Source of the DNA: a bacterium
GTDB taxonomy: Bacteria > Vulcanimicrobiota > Xenobia > Xenobiales > Xenobiaceae
DNA: 51,583 bases
NCBI GenBank assembly: GCA_030535355.1
Contig: JAUNIO010000014.1
Span: 1 to 51,583 of the forward strand
Direction: 5' to 3'
Positions 28,412 through 37,939 of this stretch are shown here, in pieces (position 1 is the first letter of the stretch; each line of letters begins with the position of its first letter). The notes beneath the pieces were generated by a model. The model had not been told where the DNA came from, did no database searches, and saw only the letters and a list, made by a program, of their open reading frames with translations. Made by a program: the position numbers and the translations under genes.

Positions 28412-30349
28412 TTATTTGGAGATCGGCGGCGCATTGATGAGGCATATGTCACTGGGAGTGCCACTTAAATCAATGTTTTGGGTTACAGTTTTAGTGGTTG
28501 GGTCGATAATCACGAGTTTATTGGGTGAAGCTGTTGCCACCCAAACTTCGAATTTAGAACCGCTTAAAGTGTTCCAGATCGCGTCGACAGGCTTACCTTC
28601 TACTTTAATAGAATCGGTAAGCTTTTTGCTGGCTATATCGACTATGCCGATACTGCCCGAGCCGTTAATGCACCACACCTCTTGGGCGTTGGGAGAGAGC
28701 AAAAGCTGCTTAATGTTAGAGCCGCCGGTTTGAGAGACTGTGCCCACGCTTTTGAAATCGGAAATGCGGAAAAACTCTAAATGAGAGCTGTCCAGCTGCC
28801 CTACGATAGCCATACTGCTGTCTTTAGTGACGACTGCAGGCCCTGCCGATTTGCAATAGTGAGAGCCTTTGCTTTCCATGGGTGGGTTGGAGAAAATGTC
28901 TGCCGTGTTGCCGGAACTGCTGGTGCATAACACTAAATCGTTGTACTGAGCTGAGCTGGCCGTCGTTTTGTCGGAAGCAGCTGACTCTCTGTACAAAGTC
29001 AAACCGTGCGCGTTACTGCCTACAGAGTAAATACCGGTCGTTTTTTCCTTGGAAAAATTCACTTTCTCGGTTTCGGGTAAGGGATCGTGAGCTGCTTGGA
29101 CGGCGGAGACCAAACCTTCGCTGGAGTGCAGCACGTACAGCCAATTTTCCGAGGGATCCATTATCATCATGCCGGGATTTTTGCCCACAGGGAAAGAATC
29201 GATGAGCCTATTGGTTTGGGCGTTAAAAATAGCTACATGGCTGGAATTGGCCAGGGAACAGTAGAGCTTAACGCCGTTGCGGCATGGATATAAATTGTTT
29301 ACGCCGTATTTTAAGCGAACCCGGCCTAGGGGTGTTTTATTGGCTGCGCTGTAAATGTGCAGTTCGTTGCCGCAGGCCAAATATACAGCGGACTGTAAGC
29401 GCGCATCAACTGGCGGATTACAGTAAAAATATATGCCAATTCCGACTGCAATAACCGCTAATATTTCGCTGCCAATAAGCCATATTGGCTGTCTCAGCAC
29501 TGTCTCTATAGCGCTTTCAAATAATTTGCTGTAATTAATGAATTTAAACCTGGCTGTTTTTGCCGATGATTTGCGCTCTTTAATTTTGGGTGGATTAATG
29601 ATGTTCTCCAGTTCATGCTGGAGCTTGTCAAAGTTATCTACGCCTCCGTTGCCTTCGGAGAGCAAGCGGTTGACCAGCTTGACCAAAGGTTCGGAAACTT
29701 TGTCGTCTGCAGGGGTAAACCCCAGTTCAGAGACTTCCTCGCGGGTCAGCAGGAATGCCAGAGTACGCCCCATCTGCTGAATCTCTTTGCTGATTAGGGC
29801 CGGGCTGCTGGAAAAACTGATAGCCTCTGCATTGGTGAAAAAATTCGATAGCCCAAAATTGATCAGTTTAATGTTTTCCGACTGATCGATCATAATGTTA
29901 TTGGCGTCTAAAGCGTCAAAAATAAAAGGCTTGGGGCGGTTGTGCATGTATTGCATGGCTTGGCAGACTTGCAGCATCCAGGTCAGCACTTGCTTTTCTG
30001 GCAGAGGCTTGACACTCATGCCGAGCAGAGTCTTCAGCGTGATGCCATCAACCATCTCCATTACCACATAGTAGCGGCCTTTTTCGGTAAAGCTGTCGTA
30101 AATATCGGTGAGATTGGGATGATTGAATTGGCTGAGGATGAGCATACAGTTCTGAAAGCGTTCATCGTATTCAGCCTGCTCTTCCTGAGAAAGCTTGCGG
30201 GATGAATAAAATTCGCGGATGACGCAGGCGCTGCCGCGCTCTTGATCTTGGGCAAAGTAAACGGTGCCGTCATCGCCGGAAGAGTGGGCTTTGGTAATGA
30301 TATAACGGCCTTTGGACAGTTTTGATTTCGCTTTTAAAACTTCAGTCAT
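28412..30349 (-). CDS. Membrane pseudokinase with C-terminal beta-propeller
   Basis: Residues 15-260 have a Ser/Thr kinase fold (NHPNLTDIYDSFTEKGRYYVVMEMV), but the active site is altered. The VAIK lysine is Arg45 (CVIREFY), HRDLKPxN reads IFDALDANN with the catalytic-loop Asp145 and Asn kept but Lys lost, and DFG reads NFG (Asn164). The glycine loop is SSGDDGTVY. A membrane segment follows at about 288-309 (IWLIGSEILAVIAVGIGIYF). The outer part is a YVTN-like propeller (MMIMDPSENWLYVLHS, VDAIWNTLSGSKFEVWVAT). I infer a receptor-like protein that binds nucleotide or partners rather than a standard kinase. Confidence 0.8.
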   Translation of the reverse strand: MTEVLKAKSKLSKGRYIITKAHSSGDDGTVYFAQDQERGSACVIREFYSSRKLSQEEQAEYDERFQNCMLILSQFNHPNLTDIYDSFTEKGRYYVVMEMVDGITLKTLLGMSVKPLPEKQVLTWMLQVCQAMQYMHNRPKPFIFDALDANNIMIDQSENIKLINFGLSNFFTNAEAISFSSSPALISKEIQQMGRTLAFLLTREEVSELGFTPADDKVSEPLVKLVNRLLSEGNGGVDNFDKLQHELENIINPPKIKERKSSAKTARFKFINYSKLFESAIETVLRQPIWLIGSEILAVIAVGIGIYFYCNPPVDARLQSAVYLACGNELHIYSAANKTPLGRVRLKYGVNNLYPCRNGVKLYCSLANSSHVAIFNAQTNRLIDSFPVGKNPGMMIMDPSENWLYVLHSSEGLVSAVQAAHDPLPETEKVNFSKEKTTGIYSVGSNAHGLTLYRESAASDKTTASSAQYNDLVLCTSSSGNTADIFSNPPMESKGSHYCKSAGPAVVTKDSSMAIVGQLDSSHLEFFRISDFKSVGTVSQTGGSNIKQLLLSPNAQEVWCINGSGSIGIVDIASKKLTDSIKVEGKPVDAIWNTLSGSKFEVWVATASPNKLVIIDPTTKTVTQNIDLSGTPSDICLINAPPISK

Positions 30350-30435
30350 TTTGTTTACTTAGCAATATCTTTCTGTATTATGAATAGCGTTTAGCCGATG
30401 CTTGTTTCTTTTATTATATTTTGGGGTTTGGGGGT

Positions 30436-30774
30436 AATATCATTTAGTTAGCGATCAGCTAACCTGTGAACTATCTGACTTGACTCCCTCTAAAACTTCT
30501 CTAATGTTCTATTACTACCTTTAGGCAGTATTTAGACAGCAATGTTTAGTCAGTCATGCCGTTTAATCATTGATCTGCTAATCTGCGAACTGTTTCCCTC
30601 TCCCTAAAACATACTAAAGTATGGGAGTAAAGTATGTGAGAGGGAAAAGTTTCGGCTGAGACAGGGGGAAATCGCAAAACTGTAAAAAAATCGGATGTTT
30701 GTCTAGTCATTAAATTAGCTATAACGCGAACATTGACGTGCCGCAAAACGCAGCAACAAGCATATTTGACGGTT
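30436..30774 (+). repeat. Composite hairpin repeat, tandem variant (copy 3)
   Basis: A left end with GTTAGC-GATCA-GCTAAC (30447-30463) is followed by a second, longer unit from about 30565. The second hairpin is TTTCCCTCTC (30593-30602) with GAGAGGGAAA (30638-30647), extended inside by ACATACT/AGTATGT. The third is GTTTC-GGCT-GAGAC (30649-30662). The unit ends in module B. This fills most of the 30350-30830 spacer, where no gene is seen. Confidence 0.8.
30709..30774 (+). repeat. Alternative 3' module B of the repeat (copy 1)
   Basis: These 66 bases match 44563-44628 at 60 positions, and all six differences are transitions. It replaces the usual right end of the composite repeat. Confidence 0.85.
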
Positions 30775-30795
30775 ACTAAAAATAGGTATTAATGT

Positions 30796-30819
30796 TATAA
30801 TCGGGGAAAAGTGAAAGGA
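30796..30819 (+). promoter_or_regulatory. -10 box and ribosome-binding site of the ABC-2-type permease
   Basis: TATAAT at 30796-30801 has only a weak -35 (TTACTA, 17 bases upstream). AAAGGA at 30814-30819 lies 11 bases before ATG 30831. Module B ends directly upstream, so the repeat may have placed or displaced the -35 region. Confidence 0.45.
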
Positions 30820-30830
30820 TTTTCTAAGAT

Positions 30831-31943
30831 ATGCTGCGTCATCTGTTCACAGATCCTCTGCTAGTCCGCGAAATGATATCTGAGGCGAGGAAAGCAAGTT
30901 CCGAGCGCTTTAATTCCGGGCTGAATTGGATGCTGATTTTAAGCGGGCTGACGGCGGCGCTGTTTCTGATCTACGGAAAGCGTGGGGATTTTTATTCATC
31001 GTGCCTGTTCTGCATCATCGCCGTTTGGCTGCAGTCCTGGATGCTGTTTCGCAGGGCGGGGATGTGCATGGCTGCCTCGCTGGCCAGTAATGGTGAGCGC
31101 GGGGCTTTTTGTGTACTGAGAACCTCGCCTTTCAGCATAATACACGCCGTATTTGTCAAATTTGTCGGAACGCTCATGCCTTTAGGCCTGGAAATAGTGC
31201 TGGCTGCGGTACTTAATGGTGCGGTGTATGCTTTTTGGGGAAGCGCCCCTTGGTTTTTGATAGCCTGTGCAGGTGCTTTTCACTTTTCCCTTATTTTATT
31301 TTCGGCGAGTCTCGGAGCTTGGTTTGGCTTTGGTATGTCCAGCACTGGAAAATCCGCCAATTATTACTCTCAATTAGCCACATTAGTTGGGCTTTTGGGG
31401 CTGGGCATGAGCTACAGCAAAGGTTTGGGCTGCGCACTTCTGATAACTTTTACTTTTTACATGCTGCTGTGCCTGCTGCCGGCTTTAAACGAGCGAATGA
31501 GGACCGTCTCAGCCAGCATCGCGCTGCTGATGGTTATGTTTATGCCTTTAGGCTGCTTGGTAAATTTGAGCCCTGTCTATAATGCGATCAAAAGAGCTAA
31601 TCCTTTCGTAGCCCTGTGGCAGACACAGCCTGTCGATTTGTCCGATACCCGTGCGCTATTGCTCACCAACCTGGCTGAGGATGAAGGCTTCCACAAATTC
31701 GCTGATAGGTGCTTTAGTGAAATGACAGGCGAAGAGCATTTGCCCGATCACCCGCGCTGGCTGGAAATATTCTCTAATACCGTGGATAACGATCCCTATG
31801 CGGGGTGCGTGTTCAATGAAATGTATTTTAGTTGGCGTATGCGCAATTTATGTATATACTCCTTAAATTGCTTGCTGTTCTTTGCCTTGAACTTTTATCT
31901 GCTGTGGAGAAAAGCTAATAAAATCGCAGGTCTGGGAACCTAA
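30831..31943 (+). CDS. ABC-2-type permease-like membrane protein
   Basis: It starts MLRHLFTDPLLVREMISEARKA, close to the N-terminus (NPLLVREMR-like) of ABC-2-type exporter permeases. Six or more hydrophobic segments follow, and a long polar loop (about residues 270-335) precedes the last one. No ATP-binding cassette gene lies beside it, so the partner must be encoded elsewhere if it is a transporter. The 370-residue length fits. It is a single gene. Confidence 0.65.
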   Translation: MLRHLFTDPLLVREMISEARKASSERFNSGLNWMLILSGLTAALFLIYGKRGDFYSSCLFCIIAVWLQSWMLFRRAGMCMAASLASNGERGAFCVLRTSPFSIIHAVFVKFVGTLMPLGLEIVLAAVLNGAVYAFWGSAPWFLIACAGAFHFSLILFSASLGAWFGFGMSSTGKSANYYSQLATLVGLLGLGMSYSKGLGCALLITFTFYMLLCLLPALNERMRTVSASIALLMVMFMPLGCLVNLSPVYNAIKRANPFVALWQTQPVDLSDTRALLLTNLAEDEGFHKFADRCFSEMTGEEHLPDHPRWLEIFSNTVDNDPYAGCVFNEMYFSWRMRNLCIYSLNCLLFFALNFYLLWRKANKIAGLGT

Positions 31944-31969
31944 AGCTAGGAACTTAAGGGGGAATGTCT

Positions 31970-31999
31970 GCTGTGAATTTAAAGCAGGTTATATTTTTC
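31970..31999 (+). terminator. Possible terminator after the permease
   Basis: CTGCT and AGCAG form a short stem followed by TTATATTTTT. The stem is only five or six pairs. Confidence 0.4.
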
Positions 32000-32030
32000 C
32001 CTATGAGAATGAGTTATTTCCAATTTTATA

Positions 32031-32062
32031 GCAGCTTATAAGAGCTGCAGTCCTTATGCAGC
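32031..32062 (+). promoter_or_regulatory. Mutually exclusive hairpins in the thrS leader
   Basis: GCAGCT (32031-32036) pairs with AGCTGC (32043-32048). The overlapping GCTGCA (32044-32049) pairs equally with TGCAGC (32057-32062). Only one can form at a time. I see no T-box consensus. Confidence 0.45.
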
Positions 32063-32173
32063 CCTTATAGTGTTTTCCGCAAAAACATCGTGAAAGCGAT
32101 ATACGCATTTTTGAAAGATTCTTTTTGAAAAGCACTGTTAGGGGCTGTGTCTGCGGTGAAAGGCAAGGTTATT

Positions 32174-34003
32174 ATGGCAAGGCAAATTTACGCGGGAATG
32201 GATAGAGAAGAGAAAGAAAATGATCCGCTATACACTCGCCGTCATTCGCTGGCGCACGTTATGGCAGCAGCTGTCCGGCGTCTTTTCCCCGATACCAAGT
32301 TGGGGTTCGGTCCCGCTATCGACAACGGTTTTTACTATGATTTTCAGTTTGCCGAGCCTTTCGACGCCGAGCGGCTGCCGGAAATCGAGGCGGAGATGCG
32401 CCGCATTATCGCTGAAAAACAAGATTTTGTCCGCCGTGAGCTTCCTTTTGCTGAGGCGGTTAAGTTCTTTGAAGATGCAGGCGAAAAGCTGAAGGCCGAG
32501 TACATGCGCGAATTAGTCGATAAAGGTGAGACCATCAGCCTTTACGACAACGGAGAGTTCACCGATATGTGCGCTGGTCCTCACGTAGATAATACTTCGC
32601 GCATTCCTTCGGACTGTTTCTGCTTAGACTATTCTTCCGGCGCTTATTGGCGCGGCGATCAGTCGCGCGAAATGCTAACCCGTATTTATGGCTTGGCCTT
32701 CTCCAATAAAAAAGAGCTAAAGGAGTTTATCAAGGCTCGCGAAGAAGCCAAAAAATATGATCACCGCAAGCTTGGCAAAGAATTAGAACTCTTCACCATG
32801 TCTGAAAAAGTGGGATTGGGCCTCCCCTTATGGCTGCCTAACGGCACCGTGCTGCGCGAAGAACTAGAAAAATTGGCCAAAGAATGGGAACAGCGCGATG
32901 GTTATAAGCGCGTGGTCACTCCGGTGATCACCAATGAGCAGCTCTTTTATACGTCTGGCCATCTGCCGTATTATGCTGACAGCATGTATCCGCCCATGAG
33001 CATAGATGAGGGACAGAATTATTATCTAAAACCCATGAACTGCCCCTTCCATCACGTTATTTTTGGCAGCCGTCCCCGCTCTTATCGCGAGCTGCCCTTG
33101 CGCTTGGCGGAATATGGCAATGTGTACCGTTATGAGGCTTCAGGTACTTTGGCAGGTTTGCTGCGCGTGCGCGGCATGTGCATGAATGATGCGCATATTT
33201 ACTGCAGCCCGGAGCAGCTTGAAAATGAGTTCCGCTCGGTTATTATGCTGCACAAGCGCTATTATGAGCTTTTCCGCATTGAGAACTATTGGCTGCGCCT
33301 TTCTCTGCACGACGAGATCAACACTAAGAAGTACGTCAATAACCCTGAAGCTTGGAAACAGTCTGAAGATGCTATTCGCCGGGTTATGAAGGATATAGGC
33401 ATCGCCTGTGAAGAAGTTGCTGGCGAGGCGGCCTTCTATGGCCCTAAAGTAGATTTCCAAATTCGCAATGTGGTTGGGCGCGAAGAAACGGCTTCCACTA
33501 ACCAGCTGGATTTTGCCGTGCCCGAACGTTTCAATCTCACCTATACGGGGTCTGATGGAGAAGTACATACTCCTTACTGCATCCACCGTGCTCCTTTAGG
33601 TACGCACGAGAGATTTTTAGCCTTCCTTATGGAGAGATTCAAGGGCGTTTTCCCCACCTGGATGGCACCTCTTCAGGTCTTGGTCGTTCCAGTCAGCGTA
33701 GAAAAATTTGGAGCTTATGCGGAAAAATTGGCCGCTGAACTCAATGATCGTCTCTTCCGCGCTGAAGCTGACTTGGGTCCTGACAGCATGAATAAAAAGA
33801 TTCGCAATGCGGCGACTGCGAAAATCCCCAATATTTTAGTAGTCGGCGGAAAAGAAGAGGAAACTATGTCGGTTACTTGGAGGCGTCATGGCCATCAAGA
33901 GCAGCGCTCCCTCTCCTTTGCGGCTTTTACAGTTATTTTGGAAAAAATGCGTTCCCAGCGCGTTATGGATAATTTTGCCGACGTCGAATTGCCCGAAGCT
34001 TAA
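32174..34003 (+). CDS. thrS: Threonine-tRNA ligase without TGS domain
   Basis: ThrRS charges tRNA-Thr. The N2 editing domain has HSLAH (24-28) and DMCAGPH. The class II core has the zinc-ligand Cys in MNCPFHH, motif 2 near YRYEASGTL, and motif 3 in CIHRAPLGTHERFLAFL. The anticodon-binding domain begins about LQVLVVPVS. The first residues lead straight into the editing domain, so the usual TGS domain of about 60 residues is missing. I favour ATG 32174 (AAGG about six bases upstream). In-frame GTGs at 32147 and 32156 would add only 6-9 residues and not a TGS. Confidence 0.94.
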   Translation: MARQIYAGMDREEKENDPLYTRRHSLAHVMAAAVRRLFPDTKLGFGPAIDNGFYYDFQFAEPFDAERLPEIEAEMRRIIAEKQDFVRRELPFAEAVKFFEDAGEKLKAEYMRELVDKGETISLYDNGEFTDMCAGPHVDNTSRIPSDCFCLDYSSGAYWRGDQSREMLTRIYGLAFSNKKELKEFIKAREEAKKYDHRKLGKELELFTMSEKVGLGLPLWLPNGTVLREELEKLAKEWEQRDGYKRVVTPVITNEQLFYTSGHLPYYADSMYPPMSIDEGQNYYLKPMNCPFHHVIFGSRPRSYRELPLRLAEYGNVYRYEASGTLAGLLRVRGMCMNDAHIYCSPEQLENEFRSVIMLHKRYYELFRIENYWLRLSLHDEINTKKYVNNPEAWKQSEDAIRRVMKDIGIACEEVAGEAAFYGPKVDFQIRNVVGREETASTNQLDFAVPERFNLTYTGSDGEVHTPYCIHRAPLGTHERFLAFLMERFKGVFPTWMAPLQVLVVPVSVEKFGAYAEKLAAELNDRLFRAEADLGPDSMNKKIRNAATAKIPNILVVGGKEEETMSVTWRRHGHQEQRSLSFAAFTVILEKMRSQRVMDNFADVELPEA

Positions 34004-34047
34004 TCTGTCAAGCATTTAGGCTACTGCTGTCTTTAGGGGCTGTTAAC

Positions 34048-37000
34048 ATGTCTAATATGAACTCTAAGAGTTGGCGGCTGGGCAATATGCTGAGCCGCTG
34101 GCTGGCGGGCAGCCAGGATAATAGCAAAGATGCTCCTGCTGAGGAGAAAAAAACTTATGATAAGGAAGTGTCCTCAGCAGAAGGCCATCTTCGTATTGTT
34201 CCAGGCGCTCAAGAATTAGAGTTTTACTCTACCTTTGTCGTAGAGCGCATGTTGGCCCTTAAAGTCAGCTTGGGTGGGCCTCTGTCTAAATTTGTCAAAA
34301 ATGAGGGTGTCAACGAGGTCGTTATTACCGTTCCAATTGTGGAGGCAGACGGTAAAAAACACAATATTAAATCTATCTATTATGGCCCTAAAAAATCGGG
34401 GAAGGGACATGTTAAACTCGTTCAGGCCAGCAAAGGAAGCAATGCTGAAGGCGAGTGCTTTTATGAATTTGTTTATGCTCAGACCGGCGAGGATATCCGC
34501 TACGTCATAGAAATGCCCGAAGGCATTGAAGCCAGCGATTTTAAGGAAGTCGTTGATAAGCGCCCTTTATTTTCTTCAATTCCCTCTATTGCGCAGATGT
34601 CCGCGTTTCTTCGGGCGGTCATCAATCGCAAACGCACAGTTTTCGACGTTCTCGACAGTTTGAGAAAGTATGCTGCCCCCACGACTATGCTGAATGCGGC
34701 TGTTTTGCAGGACGCTGTGGAAAATCATGGTCTTGAGCTGTCGTATGCTTTGCCCCTTCGCATTAAAAAGCTGCTGACTGAACGGGTCAAAGTTATTTCT
34801 GAGCATGTGATTCTAGCTCTGGCTCTTTTTATAGATATGGAAGTTGGGGAGCTGAAATCCACTGACATTACCGGGGCAGAGACCATAACGGCTTCGGTAG
34901 CTTCTCTATATACGGTGGCCAATTATTTTGGGGCGAAAATCAGCTTTGAGGATTGGAAAGAACTTTTTGGCGACACAGGAATAACCCTAACTGAAGTTCA
35001 GGAAAAGCAGCTGATCTGGAGCTATTCCAGCATTTTATCCCAGATAGGCCAGCTGAGTTCTGACAGCACCCCGCTCTCCACACTCCAGCAGATAGCTAAA
35101 GAAAGCGGCAGCAAACGCACAATATCCTTCGCTAAGGCTTTGCAGGAACGCTTAGGCAGCAATGATCTGGCCATCAGTGACCAGCAGCTAGCCTTGCTGG
35201 CTACTCTTTCGGTGGCTAAATGCCACTACAGTCCCAATTTGGTCTCGGCTCTCTGCCTTTTTGTCGATGCGGAAATAGGCTACGTTAAAGAAAGCGATTT
35301 GGCAAGTGCCAGCATAGAGATAGATGGCTTGGAAACTTCGACTTATGCTATGCTAGCTGTGGCTGGAGCCTTCGGGGTGAGTCTGCGTGGCCTGAATCTT
35401 GGCAATTTGAGCGAAGATGAATTGCAGATGGTCTTGCCCTGTCTGGTGCGGCTCACGGGGGTGGGATTTTTAGGCGGATTCCGCAAATCTGAGGAGACCA
35501 AGCAGAATTGGCACTGGGTGCGCACCAGTCAGGCTGCTAAAAAAGCCTTAAAAAGCAATCGTGGCGTGGAGTTTACCAACAATGTGCTCTGTATGCTTCC
35601 GCTGATTGAACAGCTCAGTGAAATCGATCTAGTTCATCTGGTGGAGTCCGGCCGCGATTTTATAGCTGCCTTCCAATCTGACTATGATAAGAATATTGTG
35701 TGGCGGCGTCTCAAAGAAATACCGGAAACCAGTTTCCGCATCCCCCGGCGCGACGGTAAGGTACGCCAGAGTTACAGTTTTATAGAAGGTTTTAGCGCTT
35801 ACCATTTTAGCCGTACTATAATCGGGAGCCTGATTAAACCGTCATTGGATGAATTGCTGGGAACTTCCAGCGTTATCATGGTTTTTCACGATAACCGCGA
35901 TAACCGTCATTATAAATACCTGGAAAAAATATCTACAGAAGATGATTTGCAGCCGCCTCCTAATACGGGATGGGTTTGGAAAGGCGAAATCGTAGATAAT
36001 CTCGACATTACCGGTTTGCCCAATATTATCCATGAAATGTCGCAGAATATTCTATTGGGGCGCGATGCGCAGACGTCGCGCGAATCGCGGCTTCTGAATC
36101 TTATATTTGAAGCGCTGCGCCGGACGGTATTGCGCAAAACTGAGTATGATTCTATTTTAGATTATCCCTCTGTTTGTGAGTTAGTGCGGCAGCGGCTGCC
36201 TCAGCTGCGCGAGACAGTCAAAAACTATATCGATGACTATACATTTAACACTATTCTCGATTGGTTTGAAGAAGATACCAGAGTTATAGTGCAGCTGCCC
36301 CTGCGCATATTTAATTGTTTAAACGATGAAAACCATTTGGATATGGTTTGTCTGCTGCTGCTGTATTCCTTAGCTGCTTCGGATTTTATGGATCGTTTTC
36401 TGGGGGCTTATTACAAGCAGGTCGATCTGTCTTCCTTCCGGGTGCTTCTAAACGAGCGCATCGCTCAGCTGCTAAGCTCGGATAATGCGGAATCGAAGAT
36501 CCTCGGGCTGCGTTTGCTGGCTTCACCTGAGTTTGCCGAGGGTGCCAATTCGCGCCTTATGGTAGAATACAATCTCACGCAGGCTCTGGATGATGCCAAC
36601 AGTAATGTGAGTTTTGTTGCTTGCGAAGGCCTAGTGCGGCTTTGCCTTTCCAGTATTATTCCTCTCCCCGCTTTCACGGTTCTTTTGGAAAAGGAAGTTC
36701 AGGATGAAGAGGATGCCGAAGACGAAGACGAAGAAATACCGGTAGGTGAAGCCGTTATTGACCGCCGGACTCTCCAGGATGTTACTATGGAATTGGAAGA
36801 GTGGGCGGAAGACCTGCATAAAAGCAGCCCTGAGGAATACAGAGCCCTTCCTTTTATAAGCATAGATGGTTCTGTCGATTCGGAACTTATGCAGAATTTG
36901 GCCCGTTTTTTAGCTGTTTTGCGCCAGACCAGTTACGATGAATATGGCGCTTTGCCGCGGCGCTATTACGCCTTGGTATCAGAGCGCCAGCTTAAATTGA

Positions 37001-37935
37001 TCTGCAGCGTTATCGTGGAGACCTGGAGACAGATGGTCAAAGCTAATGGCATAAGCTTGTGTGAGATGCTCGAAGAGGCTACCCCAGCAGAGCTGTTTAT
37101 CGACCAACGTTTTTTTGTCAGAGGCCATGAGAAGCAGATTTACGACACCTTTGGAGTTTACCCTTACTTAGGCGGCTCGGGGAAGCCGGTTACCATCTAT
37201 CATTTCAAGCCCGAAGAGGCGGTTGCCCCATATCGCCAAGTTAGCCGTTCGATATCGGCCACTGGCAAGGAGCAGTCTCCATTTTTCAAAGACTTAGTGC
37301 AGCTTTTTTATGCTAAGGGTGATACTCGCATGGTACTCTTGCGCTTGCATTCCGTAGAAGGTATGGAGCTGAGCGAGCTGGAGACTTTCCTGTCCTCTTT
37401 TGAAACTACGCACAGTGTCGATCTGCGCACAGCTGAACGCTTCGATCCTGAACACGCCTGTTACGTGCCGGTTTTCCGCACCATAAGTTTTACACCTGAG
37501 CAGATAGGCAGCACTTATGAAGAAAAAGCTGATTTCCAGGCTTTAATGGGGCTGTTAGGCGGCAAAAAGATCGCTCTGAAAAAAGAAGAGACCGAAAAGC
37601 CGGAATCGGAAACAGTTGGTTCTGCTGACGCTTCTGTTGCTGTTTCTGCTGATAATAATGATGCTCAGGCAGACGAGCAGGAAGCTATAGCTCCTCAAGG
37701 CGATGAGATACCCGATGAACCTGAACTGGAAGAGTGGATAAATGACGAAGACAGCGGCATTGCTACAGCTCAGGAGGGGCTGGATTTAGCTCCCTTCAAC
37801 GATATGGCGGCGCAGCTGAGAAAGTCGTTTAGCTTGCCAGCAGAGATGGAGCGCCCCCTAGTGAACATGCTGCTGCTGGTGGAACGCCACTCGTCTAAGC
37901 CTTTTTTATCTGCCCGAGCGCAAGCGCAAGAGTAA
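34048..37935 (+). CDS. Very large cytoplasmic protein of unknown function
   Basis: I do not recognise this 1295-residue protein. It has no signal peptide and no membrane segment. It is mostly alpha-helical, with HEAT-like stretches (ILGLRLLASPEFAEGANSRL, ALDDANSNVSFVACEGLVRL). An acidic run lies at about residues 890-905 (EDAEDEDEEIP), and an acidic disordered region at about 1180-1250 precedes a helical C-terminus. AGGGG lies about eight bases before the ATG. It is next to thrS (44 bases) in the same direction, so co-transcription is likely. Its size suggests a scaffold. Confidence 0.7.
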   Translation: MSNMNSKSWRLGNMLSRWLAGSQDNSKDAPAEEKKTYDKEVSSAEGHLRIVPGAQELEFYSTFVVERMLALKVSLGGPLSKFVKNEGVNEVVITVPIVEADGKKHNIKSIYYGPKKSGKGHVKLVQASKGSNAEGECFYEFVYAQTGEDIRYVIEMPEGIEASDFKEVVDKRPLFSSIPSIAQMSAFLRAVINRKRTVFDVLDSLRKYAAPTTMLNAAVLQDAVENHGLELSYALPLRIKKLLTERVKVISEHVILALALFIDMEVGELKSTDITGAETITASVASLYTVANYFGAKISFEDWKELFGDTGITLTEVQEKQLIWSYSSILSQIGQLSSDSTPLSTLQQIAKESGSKRTISFAKALQERLGSNDLAISDQQLALLATLSVAKCHYSPNLVSALCLFVDAEIGYVKESDLASASIEIDGLETSTYAMLAVAGAFGVSLRGLNLGNLSEDELQMVLPCLVRLTGVGFLGGFRKSEETKQNWHWVRTSQAAKKALKSNRGVEFTNNVLCMLPLIEQLSEIDLVHLVESGRDFIAAFQSDYDKNIVWRRLKEIPETSFRIPRRDGKVRQSYSFIEGFSAYHFSRTIIGSLIKPSLDELLGTSSVIMVFHDNRDNRHYKYLEKISTEDDLQPPPNTGWVWKGEIVDNLDITGLPNIIHEMSQNILLGRDAQTSRESRLLNLIFEALRRTVLRKTEYDSILDYPSVCELVRQRLPQLRETVKNYIDDYTFNTILDWFEEDTRVIVQLPLRIFNCLNDENHLDMVCLLLLYSLAASDFMDRFLGAYYKQVDLSSFRVLLNERIAQLLSSDNAESKILGLRLLASPEFAEGANSRLMVEYNLTQALDDANSNVSFVACEGLVRLCLSSIIPLPAFTVLLEKEVQDEEDAEDEDEEIPVGEAVIDRRTLQDVTMELEEWAEDLHKSSPEEYRALPFISIDGSVDSELMQNLARFLAVLRQTSYDEYGALPRRYYALVSERQLKLICSVIVETWRQMVKANGISLCEMLEEATPAELFIDQRFFVRGHEKQIYDTFGVYPYLGGSGKPVTIYHFKPEEAVAPYRQVSRSISATGKEQSPFFKDLVQLFYAKGDTRMVLLRLHSVEGMELSELETFLSSFETTHSVDLRTAERFDPEHACYVPVFRTISFTPEQIGSTYEEKADFQALMGLLGGKKIALKKEETEKPESETVGSADASVAVSADNNDAQADEQEAIAPQGDEIPDEPELEEWINDEDSGIATAQEGLDLAPFNDMAAQLRKSFSLPAEMERPLVNMLLLVERHSSKPFLSARAQAQE

Positions 37936-37939
37936 GCTG

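Noticed and set aside
31944-32146. T-box riboswitch before thrS
   Set aside because: Neither the T-box consensus sequence nor a terminator/antiterminator pair of the usual type is visible. Only small alternative hairpins are seen.
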